Shown piece after piece: positions 45,546 to 56,693 of a DNA stretch of 64,000 nucleotides. Made by a program: the position numbers and the translations under genes. The first letter of the stretch is position 1; the number at the start of each line of letters is the position of its first letter. A model generated the notes under the pieces. That model was given only the letters and a program-made list of their open reading frames with translations, was not told where the DNA came from and did not search any database. This stretch comes from Caenorhabditis remanei (Eukaryota; Nematoda; Chromadorea; Rhabditida; Rhabditidae), in NCBI RefSeq assembly GCF_010183535.1, contig NC_071333.1, positions 17,978,587 through 18,042,586 of the forward strand. Reading direction: 5' to 3'.

Positions 45546-46155
45546 GCAGGATAAATTCTAATTAATTTTGTGTTGAATAAATATATATTCTTCACAACTA
45601 CTAGAAACTCTCCAATCGACCAATTCAGAATCCTAGGGAACCACCTTAAAGAACCTTGCAAGACGAAAAACCTTTTAAAGTTTAGTTTACTCCAAATATT
45701 TCTCTCTGTGAAAGCAAAATCAGAGCATATTACAAATTAACGTCATTTTTCCTTCAAAATCACGTTTTCGAGTCTTGCGACCCACTGAATCTATCCATCG
45801 GGGACCCCTTCATTATCCTTTTTTCCTCACTCGTTTTTCCATATACACTCTTTGCCGCCGTCTCCAATTACAGAGAAAGGTGGAAGACGACGGAGTAGGC
45901 TGCACTATCAACGCGTCGCCTCTAATTGTTCATCTACCTCTCGCACTTCCGATGTATTTCGTGGATTACTCCTCCTTCCTCTTCTTTCTCTTCACCCCAT
46001 CACCCTGACAACTGATGACTGGTTGCGCGGCGTTGCTCGCGTTTTCTTCTTTCGTTTGGTTCCACTTTTTAAATTTCCTTGTTTTCGGTCTAGTTATACA
46101 TCCAAATGTATTCCAGGTGTCTTCGTACAAACTTGATTAGTCGTAGGCGACAACG

Positions 46156-49100
46156 ATGCCGTCAAAAGCCAATAAGAGGAAGGCGGCTGAAGAGAGGAAA
46201 TCAGCAAATTCGGCAGCTGAAGCAGTTGAGATACCAGGTGAGCCTCTTTGTCACTGCTACGGACTAGATTTTTTGGATCCTTAGTCTTTATGATTGGATT
46301 TATGATCTCACATTTCTTCATTTTGCAGCTGTGAATCCACCTGAGGATATTGCACCCGAACCAACTTCCTCTTCTTCGTCTAATTCAGAATCCTCCAGCT
46401 CATCATCACCATACTCATCCGTAGAATCCACTTATCCTTCTACCTCCGACTCGGATCTTCCTGGTACTTCTACCTCCGATGCAACCTCGGACTCCCTTAT
46501 CTCTGATGATGACTCCAGTTCACTTCTGTACCCACCACCTGCCAGACTTGAATATCTCGAGGCTTCGAATCCAATCGATATTGTAACAAATTCATATTTG
46601 ATGAAAGTGGAGCCAGTTAAATTTTATTGCTACAACGTCAGTATTAGTGTGAAGAGAAACGGAATGGATTCATTCGAACTTTCTGGTTTAACCGGCGATG
46701 TTCGACAGCGACAGAGGGACCTGGCAGAGATTCTGAGAATCGTTTGTAGAAACGGAGGAAAAATGAAGAAGATTGTAAAAGTTTACGACGGTGCAATGAA
46801 ACTATATACCACCAAAAAGTTGAAGATTTTTCAACTTGACTCAATCAACGCAACCCTCGATCAATCTGAGGTGCCGGAAATGATTCAATCCCGTTATTTT
46901 CCTTTTCAAAATAATGGATCATTTCTAGTATCCGTAACTTTTGCTGATGTTTTAATTTCAACTGATGTTCTCGAGGAAACCTCTCTATCGATTTGTTCAC
47001 CAGTGACCCAGATGTTTCGTCTCGCTCTTCAAGAAGAAGCAAAAACGATTGGATTTCTGGTTTCCGACAATTGAAACGAGATGTTCGATAGAACTCATAT
47101 TGAAAATTGGTACGGTACGGATCTACTAAATGGGTTCGGAGCGCAAATCAAATCAGCAAAAGGAATTAAAAGAAAAGGGGAAGCACATCTTATTTTGACA
47201 TGTAAGTGAGATAAACGTTTTAATTCAATCAAATTATTGTTGTTTTAGACGAGCAAGAACAACTCTATGCCAGTGGGCCGCTTTCCAATCTTCCTGTCAA
47301 CTGGAAAGATCTATCAGCTGCAAGAAGCTATCTGAAAGGTTTGCATGTGCAGCACATCTACTCACAGCAGTGTTGCACTATTAGTGATGTATCAGACGTT
47401 CCATTAATGACAGTTGACAATGGAAAAATTTTCAAAAAAGCTATAGAACAAGCCAATCAATCGGGATCCTATTTCAATCGTTTTTGGCCTGCAATAGAAG
47501 TCAACTTGTTGAACAAATCGAAAGGACGACAAAGATCACTTTACTTTCCAATTGAAACTTTGAATGTTCTTCCTGATCAGAAACTTCCAGAAGAGAATAA
47601 AATACCTGTGGTAATTGACACATCTACTAGGTTCAGTGAGACAAGAAAAATTGGAGAAAAAGCTCTTCTCCTATCTCCGAACTCTACTCTTCACTCGTTT
47701 GGAGTGACAATCAACCCAGAACCTATCACAGTAGAAGGATTTGCAGTATCACCTCCGACTATTATGTATAATGGATACGAAACTGTTGTGGACTTTTCGA
47801 GAAATGTACTGATTTTTTCACTTTCGAGTCTAGACAGTTTTGCTTATTATAACTATTTTAGGCGTCATGGCTCCCTCCCAATAATCATAAAGGAACTCTC
47901 ATTGCACCAGCCAGAATGGAAAAAGTGTTGTTGTTGTATAATAGTTCGGAGATTACCAATAAGCGAAAAGTTGAGAGATTAAAGACTTACCTGATAAAAA
48001 GTTCCAAGCAAATTGGGATAATCATTTCAAGAATTGATGAGGAAGATTTGGCGTCCAGTGTTACTACACCAGTAGAAGCTATCGAACAAGTAAGTCAGCG
48101 TGAAAATTTATAAGAGACATACATACCTAATTTATTTAAAGAAAATGAATTCCCTTCAAAACTTGTTAGTCAAGCCAATTGTAATTTATGCAACTGAAAA
48201 CGACAGTCAAGCAGTCTACAAAAATTTGAAACTGCAAGAACGACTGTGCGAGGTGGTGACTCAATATATATCATTCAATAAATTCACAACAACACGGTAA
48301 TTGGTACTAATTAAAGCAAACACAGAAAATACATTCATATTCCAGACCGTTCAATTCGAACTCTCGTATTATGTTGAAACTAACATGGAATGTATTTTGA
48401 CTGCCCCCCCTAAAGTACCGATTTTTTTTGCTCATTCGATGAGTTTTCCCGAGAGAAAATGACCCATAATGGGTTTTCCTGTGACGTGACCTCGTTTTTG
48501 AAAAATTGAGAATTTTCGAAAAATGCAATTTTTTCGAAAAAAAATTTTCATTAATTTTTTTCATTATTTTACCGGATTGTTCAGAGAATGGGCTTTGCAC
48601 ATAATTGTAGCAAATTTCATGTAGTTTTTGACAAAAATATGACACTCATGAAAAAATAATTTTTTGATCCTGAAAAAGGTAAAAATGTGACACCCTCCAA
48701 AAAAAAAAATTTTTTTTCGAGGTCCGCAGGGGTGACATACGTGTGGTAAAAAAGTACAACTTATGTGGATCATTTTTTCATATAGCACTATAGTCGCTTC
48801 CAGTTGAAAATCACGGAAAAAATTGCTCTGAAAATTTTCATTTTTCGAAAAAATGTGACATGTCGGAAATGAGTTCGAATTACTAATAATGTCAAAGCTC
48901 CTAATCAAATTCAATAGAAATTACAATTTTCAGATTATGTTCCACCATTTTCGAGCAATGATTCACATCCCTGTTAACTTCTCTTGTCATAACACTCGTT
49001 CAAAGATTGCAATTTTTCTCATGTGGTGGAAATTCAATTGCTCATAACTCCTTTAAAACTGAAGCAAACTTGTTCAAAAGCTCAGAACAACCCAAAAATG

Positions 49101-51238
49101 ACTATTGCTTCTCAAAAATCATAATTGGGCTGTTTTTCGAAAAATTATTTTTTCGATTTTTGATAAGGGGGGACCACATGAAATTTTTCCAGAAACTTGA
49201 AAAAATTTTTTTTTCGAAAACAACAACAATTAACTGTTTTTAGCATTTATTCTTGTTTATAAACTTGTTTTGAGTTGTTTTCGAAAAAAAAATTTTTTCA
49301 AGTTTCTGGAAAAATTTCATGTGGTCCCCCCTTATCAAAAATCGAAAAAAATAATTTTTCGAAAAACAGCCCAATTATGATTTTTGAGAAGCAATAGTCA
49401 TTTTTGGGTTGTTCTGAGCTTTTGAACAAGTTTGCTTCAGTTTTAAAGGAGTTATGAGCAATTGAATTTCCACCACATGAGAAAACTTGCAATCTTTGAA
49501 CGAGTGTTATGACAAGAGAAGTTAACAGGGATGTGAATCATTGCTCGAAAATGGTGGAACATAATCTGAAAATTGTAATTTCTATTGAATTTGATTAGGA
49601 GCTTTGACATTATTAGTAATTCGAACTCATTTCCGACATGTCACATTTTTTCGAAAAATGAAAATTTTCAGAGCAATTTTTTCCGTAATTTTCAACTGGA
49701 AGCGACTATAGTGCTATATGAAAAAATGATCCACATAAGTTGTACTTTTTTACCACACGAATGTCACCCCTGCGGACCTCGAAAAAAAAATTTTTTTTTG
49801 GAGGGTGTCACATTTTTACCTTTTTCAGGATCAAAAAATTATTTTTTCATGAGTGTCATATTTTTGTCAAAAACTACATGAAATTTGCTACAATTATGTG
49901 CAAAGCCCATTCTCTGAACAATCCGGTAAAATAATGAAAAAAATTAATGAAAATTTTTTTTCGAAAAAATTGCATTTTTCGAAAATTCTCAATTTTTCAA
50001 AAACGAGGTCACGTCACAGGAAAACCCATTATGGGTCATTTTCTCTCGGGAAAACTCATCGAATGAGCAAAAAAAATCGGTACTTTAGGGGGGGCAGTCA
50101 AAATACATTCCATGTAAATGTCAAATGTGGAGGGTTCAACCATAGACTCAATGCGGACGAGTCGATGTAAGTATTACTACCACTTCCTTATAGATCACAC
50201 ATTTCAAGTTCTCATCTATGGGGTGATAGTTCCAACACGCTGATTATTTCCTACGACCTCCAATTCCCCGATTTCGAAAAGAATGGAATTAATGAAATAC
50301 CATGTACCGTCGGGGTAAGTTAATCTCAAACAGGCTACTCATGTAAAAATAATTCCTTTTAGTTTGGATACAACGGGACCAGAATTCCTGAAGCAGTTAT
50401 TGGGGATTTTCATTATCAATTAGCAAACAACGAGCAAGTGGATAGTGATGTGTTGATTTATCGTGCCAAATTTATGCTGAATCACTATTTTAGCTCAAGA
50501 AAAAAGCTACCGGATCACGTTATTATTTTACGGGATGAAATATCCCAAGATCAACATGACATGGTGAGGTTCGAAGAGTTCCCTGCAATCCAAAAGGGAA
50601 TTATGGAGATTTTCGACGAAAAAAAGAACGAAGCTCCCTCATTTGCGCTTCTTGTCATAAACAAGCGTCACTCACATCAGTTGTATACTACAAATAAGCA
50701 AGGTAAACTATTTTTTGATTTCTGTTTTGTCAACTTCATAACCTGTTATATGTATATTTTAGGTATTTCAAACGTCCCACCTCTCACTGCAATCGATCGT
50801 CGAGTTGTGAGTAAGGAAGGAAACGAGATCATTTTCGCTTCTACAACCGACCCAAAGATCAATAAAAATATGAGAGTTCTGCTCATCACTATTCTCCTCA
50901 ATGAAAACGTCTTCAAAACTAATAATGAACTGACTCAACTGATGGCAGCAATGTGTTGTGCAAATCAAGTGTTCACCAGAGTGGTCCAACTGCCAGAGAC
51001 AATCATTGCAGCCGAAAGTTACGCGAAAAGAGGTGCGGATCTTTTTGACGCATACTCTCTGTAAGTTATTGATGTTCTCAAGCTGGTCTAGAAAATTTAT
51101 TTCAGAAAATGCCACCAAGAGAATGAACCTCTTCTGGAAATTCCGGATGGTACTGGAGGAAAACATCTGGATCTCACAAAATTAACCGAACTTCTCAGTT
51201 ACGAATCCAGCTGCTTCAGCACAACAAGAATTGTCTGA
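46156..51238 (+). pseudogene. Argonaute gene, upstream copy, disrupted
   Basis: An Argonaute of about 900 residues can be followed exon by exon beside its intact neighbour: 46156-46237, 46329-47201, 47249-47805, 47862-48089, 48142-48296, 48346-50166 (interrupted), 50209-50314, 50363-50702, 50763-51060, 51106-51238. It begins MPSKANKRKAAEE, then has a Ser-rich acidic segment, an N domain, a PAZ domain (YFPIETLNVLPDQKL) and MID/PIWI. PIWI motifs are ISYDLQF (first Asp), LRDEISQDQ (second Asp) and ETIIAAESYAKRG, where the catalytic His is absent. Two lesions break it: an in-frame TGA at 47072-47074, and a 1731-bp palindromic element inside the exon at 48384-50114. Removing the element and one TAA repeat restores the frame. 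The rest of the reading frame is well kept, so decay is recent or the gene is rescued by splicing or polymorphism. Confidence 0.85.
48384..50114. mobile_element. 1.73-kb near-perfect palindromic (fold-back) element
   Basis: Two arms of roughly 0.84 kb (48384 to about 49226, and about 49274 to 50114) are reverse complements with only scattered mismatches, around a spacer of about 45 bp. The ends are CATGGAATGTATTTTGACTG and its complement, followed by a C/G run. A TAA target-site duplication flanks it (48381-48383 and 50115-50117), as in Tourist/PIF-Harbinger elements. No transposase is encoded; open frames in one arm are mirrored in the other. It sits inside an Argonaute coding exon and is oriented symmetrically, so any transcript across it folds into a long hairpin. 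Confidence 0.9.
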
Positions 51239-52393
51239 ACATGTAATCTCATTTTTCTGATTCTTTGTTTTTTATAAACTTTATATATTTTGAACGCATA
51301 AAAATAAAATTTTCTTATTTCGGTGCACTTCGAATTCATCGCAGCTTTCAAAAATGGTACATTTACCTTCACTTGTATTTTGGTTTGTTTGGTTTCAAAT
51401 CATCATGATTCCCTTGTCTTTTTCTTAGTTTTTCTGCTAGATTAAAGCTTTCCTGTTTTGATCTTTCTCGTTTTTTGTTAAAAGAATGTTTTCCTCCTCC
51501 ACAAACCCACTGAAATTATAAGATGAGTCACCACCCCTGAGGGACTCCTACTGTATAATCCATTGTATTCTATATAGTTCTCCTAAAAAATATTTCATAA
51601 TCGAATGCGTTTTGAACCATTTCTGATGTTATCTGAAGCCATGAAACAATTACAAAACATGATTGAGCAAACAACGGTCTGCATTATTTCGTAATACAAT
51701 TTTCATTATTAATATTCTTTCATCTTGATATTTTCCAATTTGGTAGCACGGTTTTACTATTTTTAAATTAAAAAAAACTATGTTTCGCTGTCATAAACGT
51801 TTCTATGGTTGCTACAAACTAAATGTTGTCAAACATGGCCGGAACAATAGAACACATCGAAAGTATTTCATCACAACATTGTTTGATGAAGTTTTGATAT
51901 TGTTTGTCATATGCAAGTCTTCTTGCGTTATCATGCAAGCAACCATCAATTTGATGTCTTTTGCTCACTTTTTTCAATAAGCACATTAGGTTTGCACTCT
52001 TAGTCACATTATTTCGAAACGCATTTCTGTTTTCTGGTCGTTTTTTTTTAAACTGAGCAATGTTAAGTATTAAAGCTGTCGACTCTCATTGTATTACTTT
52101 ACTTTTCTTTCTGGAAACTGAATCATGCTGCATAACAATAGTTTTATTTTCCTTTTTATTTACATGCTGGTAACTTTCTTCTTATTTGCCGTCTTTTTTA
52201 GATTGAGCAATCTTGACTATAAAACCCTCGTTTTTGGTGCATAGTGTAGGTTATCTTTCTCATTTTCCGAACTTTTCTATGTGCCGTATTTCTTTTCTTT
52301 TTTTAAACTTTCTTTTCTTTAAAATCATTTTTTTCAGGTCCTGTGTCTCCAACTATATTCTCAAGTTGCTATCAATCTTGATAAAAAACAAGG
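51239..52393. other. Intergenic region between the two Argonaute genes
   Basis: About 1.15 kb, AT-rich, with the AATAAA signal of the upstream copy at 51303. The remainder is presumably the promoter of the downstream copy. No gene is seen. Confidence 0.5.
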
Positions 52394-55300
52394 ATGCCGT
52401 CCAAAAGTAACAAGAAGAAAGCCGCCGCCGAACGGTCAGCAAAACTTGCTGCTGAATCTGGCAATGTCACTGGTCAGACATCGAATAATGATGTTCAAGG
52501 TTTGCGTCACGTTTTTCGTTTGGTAGGCATACAATATAATTTTCAGCAATTGAAGAAACTACTGCACCGGTTACAACTCCAACCGTACCGACTGCTCAAA
52601 TGTCTTCGCTCTCGGTTTCCTCGACACCAGCCAAGACTTCTCAAGTTGCTTCACATTTACCAAAGGAAGAGAAAAATGTTGCTTCGTACCAGCCACCAGC
52701 TCCACTAAAGCCGTTACAAGCAAACCAGCCAATCAAAATTATATCCAATTCATATAAAATGGATGTAAAACAGGTGAAATGCTACCGTTATGACGTCAAA
52801 ATATCGATCGAAAAGGAAGGAAAAGATCCATATGTTCTATCTGGAACAGAAGGAAGTAATCGTCAACAACAAGCAGAGCTGACCGAGATTCTGAGTGTCG
52901 CTTTGCGTGAAGAAGGGCTGGACAAAATTGTGAAGGTGTATGATGGAGCAACAACACTGTATTCAACCACTCGCTTCAATTTCAAACAGCATGGTTCAAT
53001 GAACACAACTGTTGATCAATCCAAAGTGTCAGAATCTCTCAGAAACCGTCATTTCCGCTCTCAAACTGACGGAAAATTTTCGGTGTCTGTAGAGCCTAAC
53101 CAGGCTCAACCGGAATTGCTTACCTCGGATTTGCTGAACAAAAGTTTAGTGTCTGAATTATCTTCGGTTGCACAAATGCTTCATATTGCTCTTGGAGAAG
53201 AAGCAAAAGCTGCTGGATTTTTGATGACCGAAGGCGGGAGTGAAATGTTTGACAGAACTCATGTCCAGGCATCACGTGGTATCGAGCTGATGGATGGAAT
53301 TGGCGCGGGAATAAAAGTAGCCAAGGGAGACGATGGGAAAGGAGCAGCTCATGTCATTTTAGACTGTAAGTTGACTTTTTTGAGTGGTTGTAGTATGAAA
53401 TATGTATTTGCGTTGCAGACAAGAAAAAGCGGTTTTTTGCCAATGGACCACTTGCTGCCCTCCCTGTCAACTGGAGAAAGCTGTCAGATGCCAAAGCATA
53501 TTTGAAGGGTCTCCGTGTGAAAAATATCTACACAAACCAGTCATTCATAATTGACGGTCTCTCGCAAATCCCAATGGTGCAAATCAAATATGGAAAAGAT
53601 GGATCAATTCTGAAAGACGCTAAGGAACGATCAAATCTTCCAGAGTCTCATTTCAATTCCACGTGGCCTGCAATACAAGCAAACATCTACAATAAGGCTG
53701 AGAAACGCAGGATAACTTACTCTTTCCCAATTGAGTTTCTTGTAGTAGCTCCCAATCAGAAACTCACTCCGAAACATGGGGAACCACCGAAATGTGACAA
53801 ACCAGATATCAGATTCGACAAGACAAAAGAACTTGGAGAAAAAGCATATATCTTGAAACGAAATGATACTCTCACCTCATTTGGTGTCACAATCCGCCCA
53901 GAACCAATCGAGGTGGAAGGGTTTACTGTACAGGCTCCGAAGATCCAATATAAAGGCTTTACAACTGCTGCCGATATTTTTAATCAGGTATTTATTTTGA
54001 GAATAGGCCTAATAAATTTCCAAACATTTTCAGGCTTCGTGGAAACTGCCCAATAACCGTATAGCTGTCGGTGCAACTTTCATCGAACCAGCGACCATCT
54101 ATAAGATACTTATTCTGTTCAACAGTTTTGAACGTTATGACGGACAAAAAATCATCGGGGAATTGAAAAATTCTTTGGCACACCAGCTTGGTATAACAAT
54201 CAATAACATCATGGTTGAAGATTTAAGGCCGCTTGGTAGATCTGTTGAAGAGTCCTTTATAAATGTAAGTTATAATAAGACGAGAAACAGTAACTAAAGA
54301 TTCGAATTTTGATTTTTTTTCAGAAAATGAATGCTCTCAAAACCCTCCCTGATAAACCTATAGTGGTCTATCTAAACCAGAGTTCAGACTCAAAAATGCA
54401 TGGAGTATTGAAACTGCAAGAGAGGCTTTGCCAAGTAACCACGCAACACTTGGCATTTGACAAATCTCTGAAAAAACTGTAAGTCATAGAAAATAGTTGA
54501 GATATTATTGATGACATTCCAGGGGATTTTCAACAATAACAAATATTATGTTGAAACTGAACCTGAAAGCTGGCGGACTCAATCACAAAGTTTTACCTCA
54601 TCCATCGATGTATGTTATATTTCACTATATGGTTGACAATCTTAGATTTTCAGTGCTCATCTTTGGGGTGATAAATCGAACACTCTCATAATTTCATACG
54701 ATGTATGTTTCTCTGCTGGAAAAGTCTACAAAAAAGGAGAGATTTGTGAGGAGCCTAGCTGTGTTGGGGTGAGTAGTTATTCAACAACCAATTAAAGAGT
54801 TAATTAATTTATAGTTTGCTTACAATGGTACAAAAACTCCAGACGCTGTTATTGGAGATTTCCACTACCAGTTACCACGGAAAGAGCAAGTAGATGCAGA
54901 TGTTCTGACTCTTCGTGCCAAAATCATGTTGAACCAGTATGCTAGTTCAAGAAAAAAACTACCTGAACATATCATAATTATGCGCGATGGAGTTTCGGAA
55001 GATCAACATGCAATGGTGATGTCCGAAGAGTTTCCTGCAATCCTGAGTGGAATTAAAGAGGTTTTCGTTGCCAAGAATCAGAAAAAACCACGCTTTGCTG
55101 TTATTATTGTGAAGAAACGCCACGCTAATCGACTGTACACAAAGAAAAACGGAGGTATGTTGTTATTATATTTTTGCATACATAAAAGTTGACTGAATTT
55201 AATTTTAGTAATCTCCAATGCCCCTCCCCTAACAGCGATCGACCGTAAGATTGTGAGAAGAGATGGAAATGAGCTAATATTTTTATCTCATGGAGTGATT

Positions 55301-55698
55301 GAGATCAGGGGAGAGCAAAAGGGAACAGCACAGCCTCTTTTGGTGAACATGCTATACAATGATGATATATTCAAGACCAATGATGAAATAGTTCAACTGT
55401 TAGCAGCAATGTGTTGCGCTCACCAATCTAGCAATAGAATAATCTCCTTGCCAGAGACAATCTACGCAGCCGATGAATATGCAAAACGAGGAGCCAATAT
55501 GTTCCAAGCATATAAACAGTGAGTTTTCCAATTCTAAACTCATGTTTGATTCTTACTGTTTTCAGGAAATGCCTACAAGAGAACGTGCCAATTCCTACAG
55601 TTTCCGTTGGGGAAAACGAGACGCAACTGAATTTTATGGAAATCACCAAACAATTGTGTTATGACACAAGCTGCTTCAAGGCAAAAAGAATTGCATAA
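52394..55698 (+). CDS. Argonaute, nematode-expanded (WAGO-like) clade
   Basis: Ten exons (52394-52499, 52547-53365, 53419-53987, 54034-54264, 54324-54478, 54523-54609, 54654-54768, 54815-55154, 55209-55518, 55566-55698) give 954 residues with no break. A Lys/Ala-rich N-terminus (MPSKSNKKKAAAERSAKL), possibly a nuclear or nucleolar signal, precedes a Thr/Pro/Ser linker, the N domain, PAZ (YSFPIEFLVVAPNQKL, about 380-395), MID and PIWI. The PIWI triad reads Asp672 (ISYDVC), Asp752 (MRDGVSEDQ) and Ala895 (TIYAADEYAKRG) where slicer Argonautes have His. It should therefore bind small RNAs without cutting, as the 22G-RNA-binding WAGOs do. It is a tandem paralogue of the disrupted gene upstream. 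I do not assign it to a named C. elegans WAGO. A poly(A) signal is at 55825. Confidence 0.92.
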
Positions 55699-55884
55699 CC
55701 TAATTTACTTAATTTATAAACATCTGTACCGACATTTTTTATATTCATAATTTTCTAAATCAATTATTCATTCGGTATTTTCTTGAATTGTATTTTTTTT
55801 TCAAATGTTTCATTTTTATTTTTGAATAAAATTATGAGTATGAATAATTTGACCAGGCATTGGAAATTGGCCACCTCGGTTTTA

Positions 55885-56310
55885 CTAGGGAAGGATTCCG
55901 GTTTGAGTGGAAGTTACAGTTCAAGATATATATTACTAGAATGAAAATTTTGCGCTGATTTTAAATCTGTAATTAGTTTTCGCTGAACGATCTCCTAAAA
56001 AAAGTTATTCTTGTTTTTGTGACTGCTCAGTGCAAAAATGAGAATTTGTGACACTCAACAATAAAACTTTACGAAACCCACGTCACATGCGTATTCACAA
56101 CACAAAAACTATAAAATAAAAAGAAGAAAAAAGAAAAACATTATTTTGTGAGTCTTAAAATTGTTCATTTTTGTCCTGAAAAACCACAAAAACGCGAATA
56201 ACTTTTTTCACGATATCGTTCAGCGAAAGCCGAATTCAGATTCGAAATCAAAAGATTATATCTATATATCTTAGACTGTACCTCCAACTCGACCCGGGAT
56301 CCTTCCCTAG
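55885..56310. mobile_element. 426-bp MITE with TTA target-site duplication
   Basis: Arms of about 185 bp (55885-56070 and 56125-56310) are imperfect inverted copies. The termini are CTAGGGAAGGATTCCGG and its complement, and TTA flanks both ends (55882-55884, 56311-56313). Arms have diverged more than in the 1.7-kb palindrome, so this insertion is older. It carries no coding sequence and lies just past the intact Argonaute. Confidence 0.8.
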
Positions 56311-56693
56311 TTAGATATCATATCTTACTTGAAATAATCCAAAGTAACATAAAAAGTACAACGTGATCAAAAGTTCACAGGTGTTCTGTTCCGCAAGCAG
56401 ATAATAGCAATGCACGCCATGTTTATTCAAACAATGCACTACAAGACAGATCAATATAGTGGACCACACTCACACCTAACTCCGCCCTCAGACACTAAAC
56501 GCACCCACTCTCAAAAGCATCCCCCCCCACTACCACCTATTTCTTTTGAGCTCCACATATTTTCCGTTTTCGTGTTCTTTCGCTTCCGCAACTACCCGCA
56601 ACTGCTAAAGACCAGAAGAGCTTCTGTCTTTTGTTTATTTATTTGTGAATATTTTCTTACTTATATTCCCCTTCCTCTTTTTGACACGTTAAA

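Larger units (their letters stand above)
44560..45808. repeat. Direct repeat of about 250 bp flanking gene fragments
   Basis: Copies at about 44560-44815 and 45546-45808 begin with AAATTCTAAT and end with CCCACTGAATCTATCCATCG plus GGGACCC, with roughly one substitution per ten bases. The first copy is the 3' flank of the PRPP synthetase gene and includes its AATAAA signal at 44566. The second follows an unrelated coding-like fragment. The block between them contains a copy of the carboxypeptidase 3' end. Confidence 0.7.

Noticed and set aside
48307..50170. Several ORFs of 64-116 codons on both strands
   Set aside because: They come in mirrored pairs from the two arms of the palindrome; none resembles a transposase.
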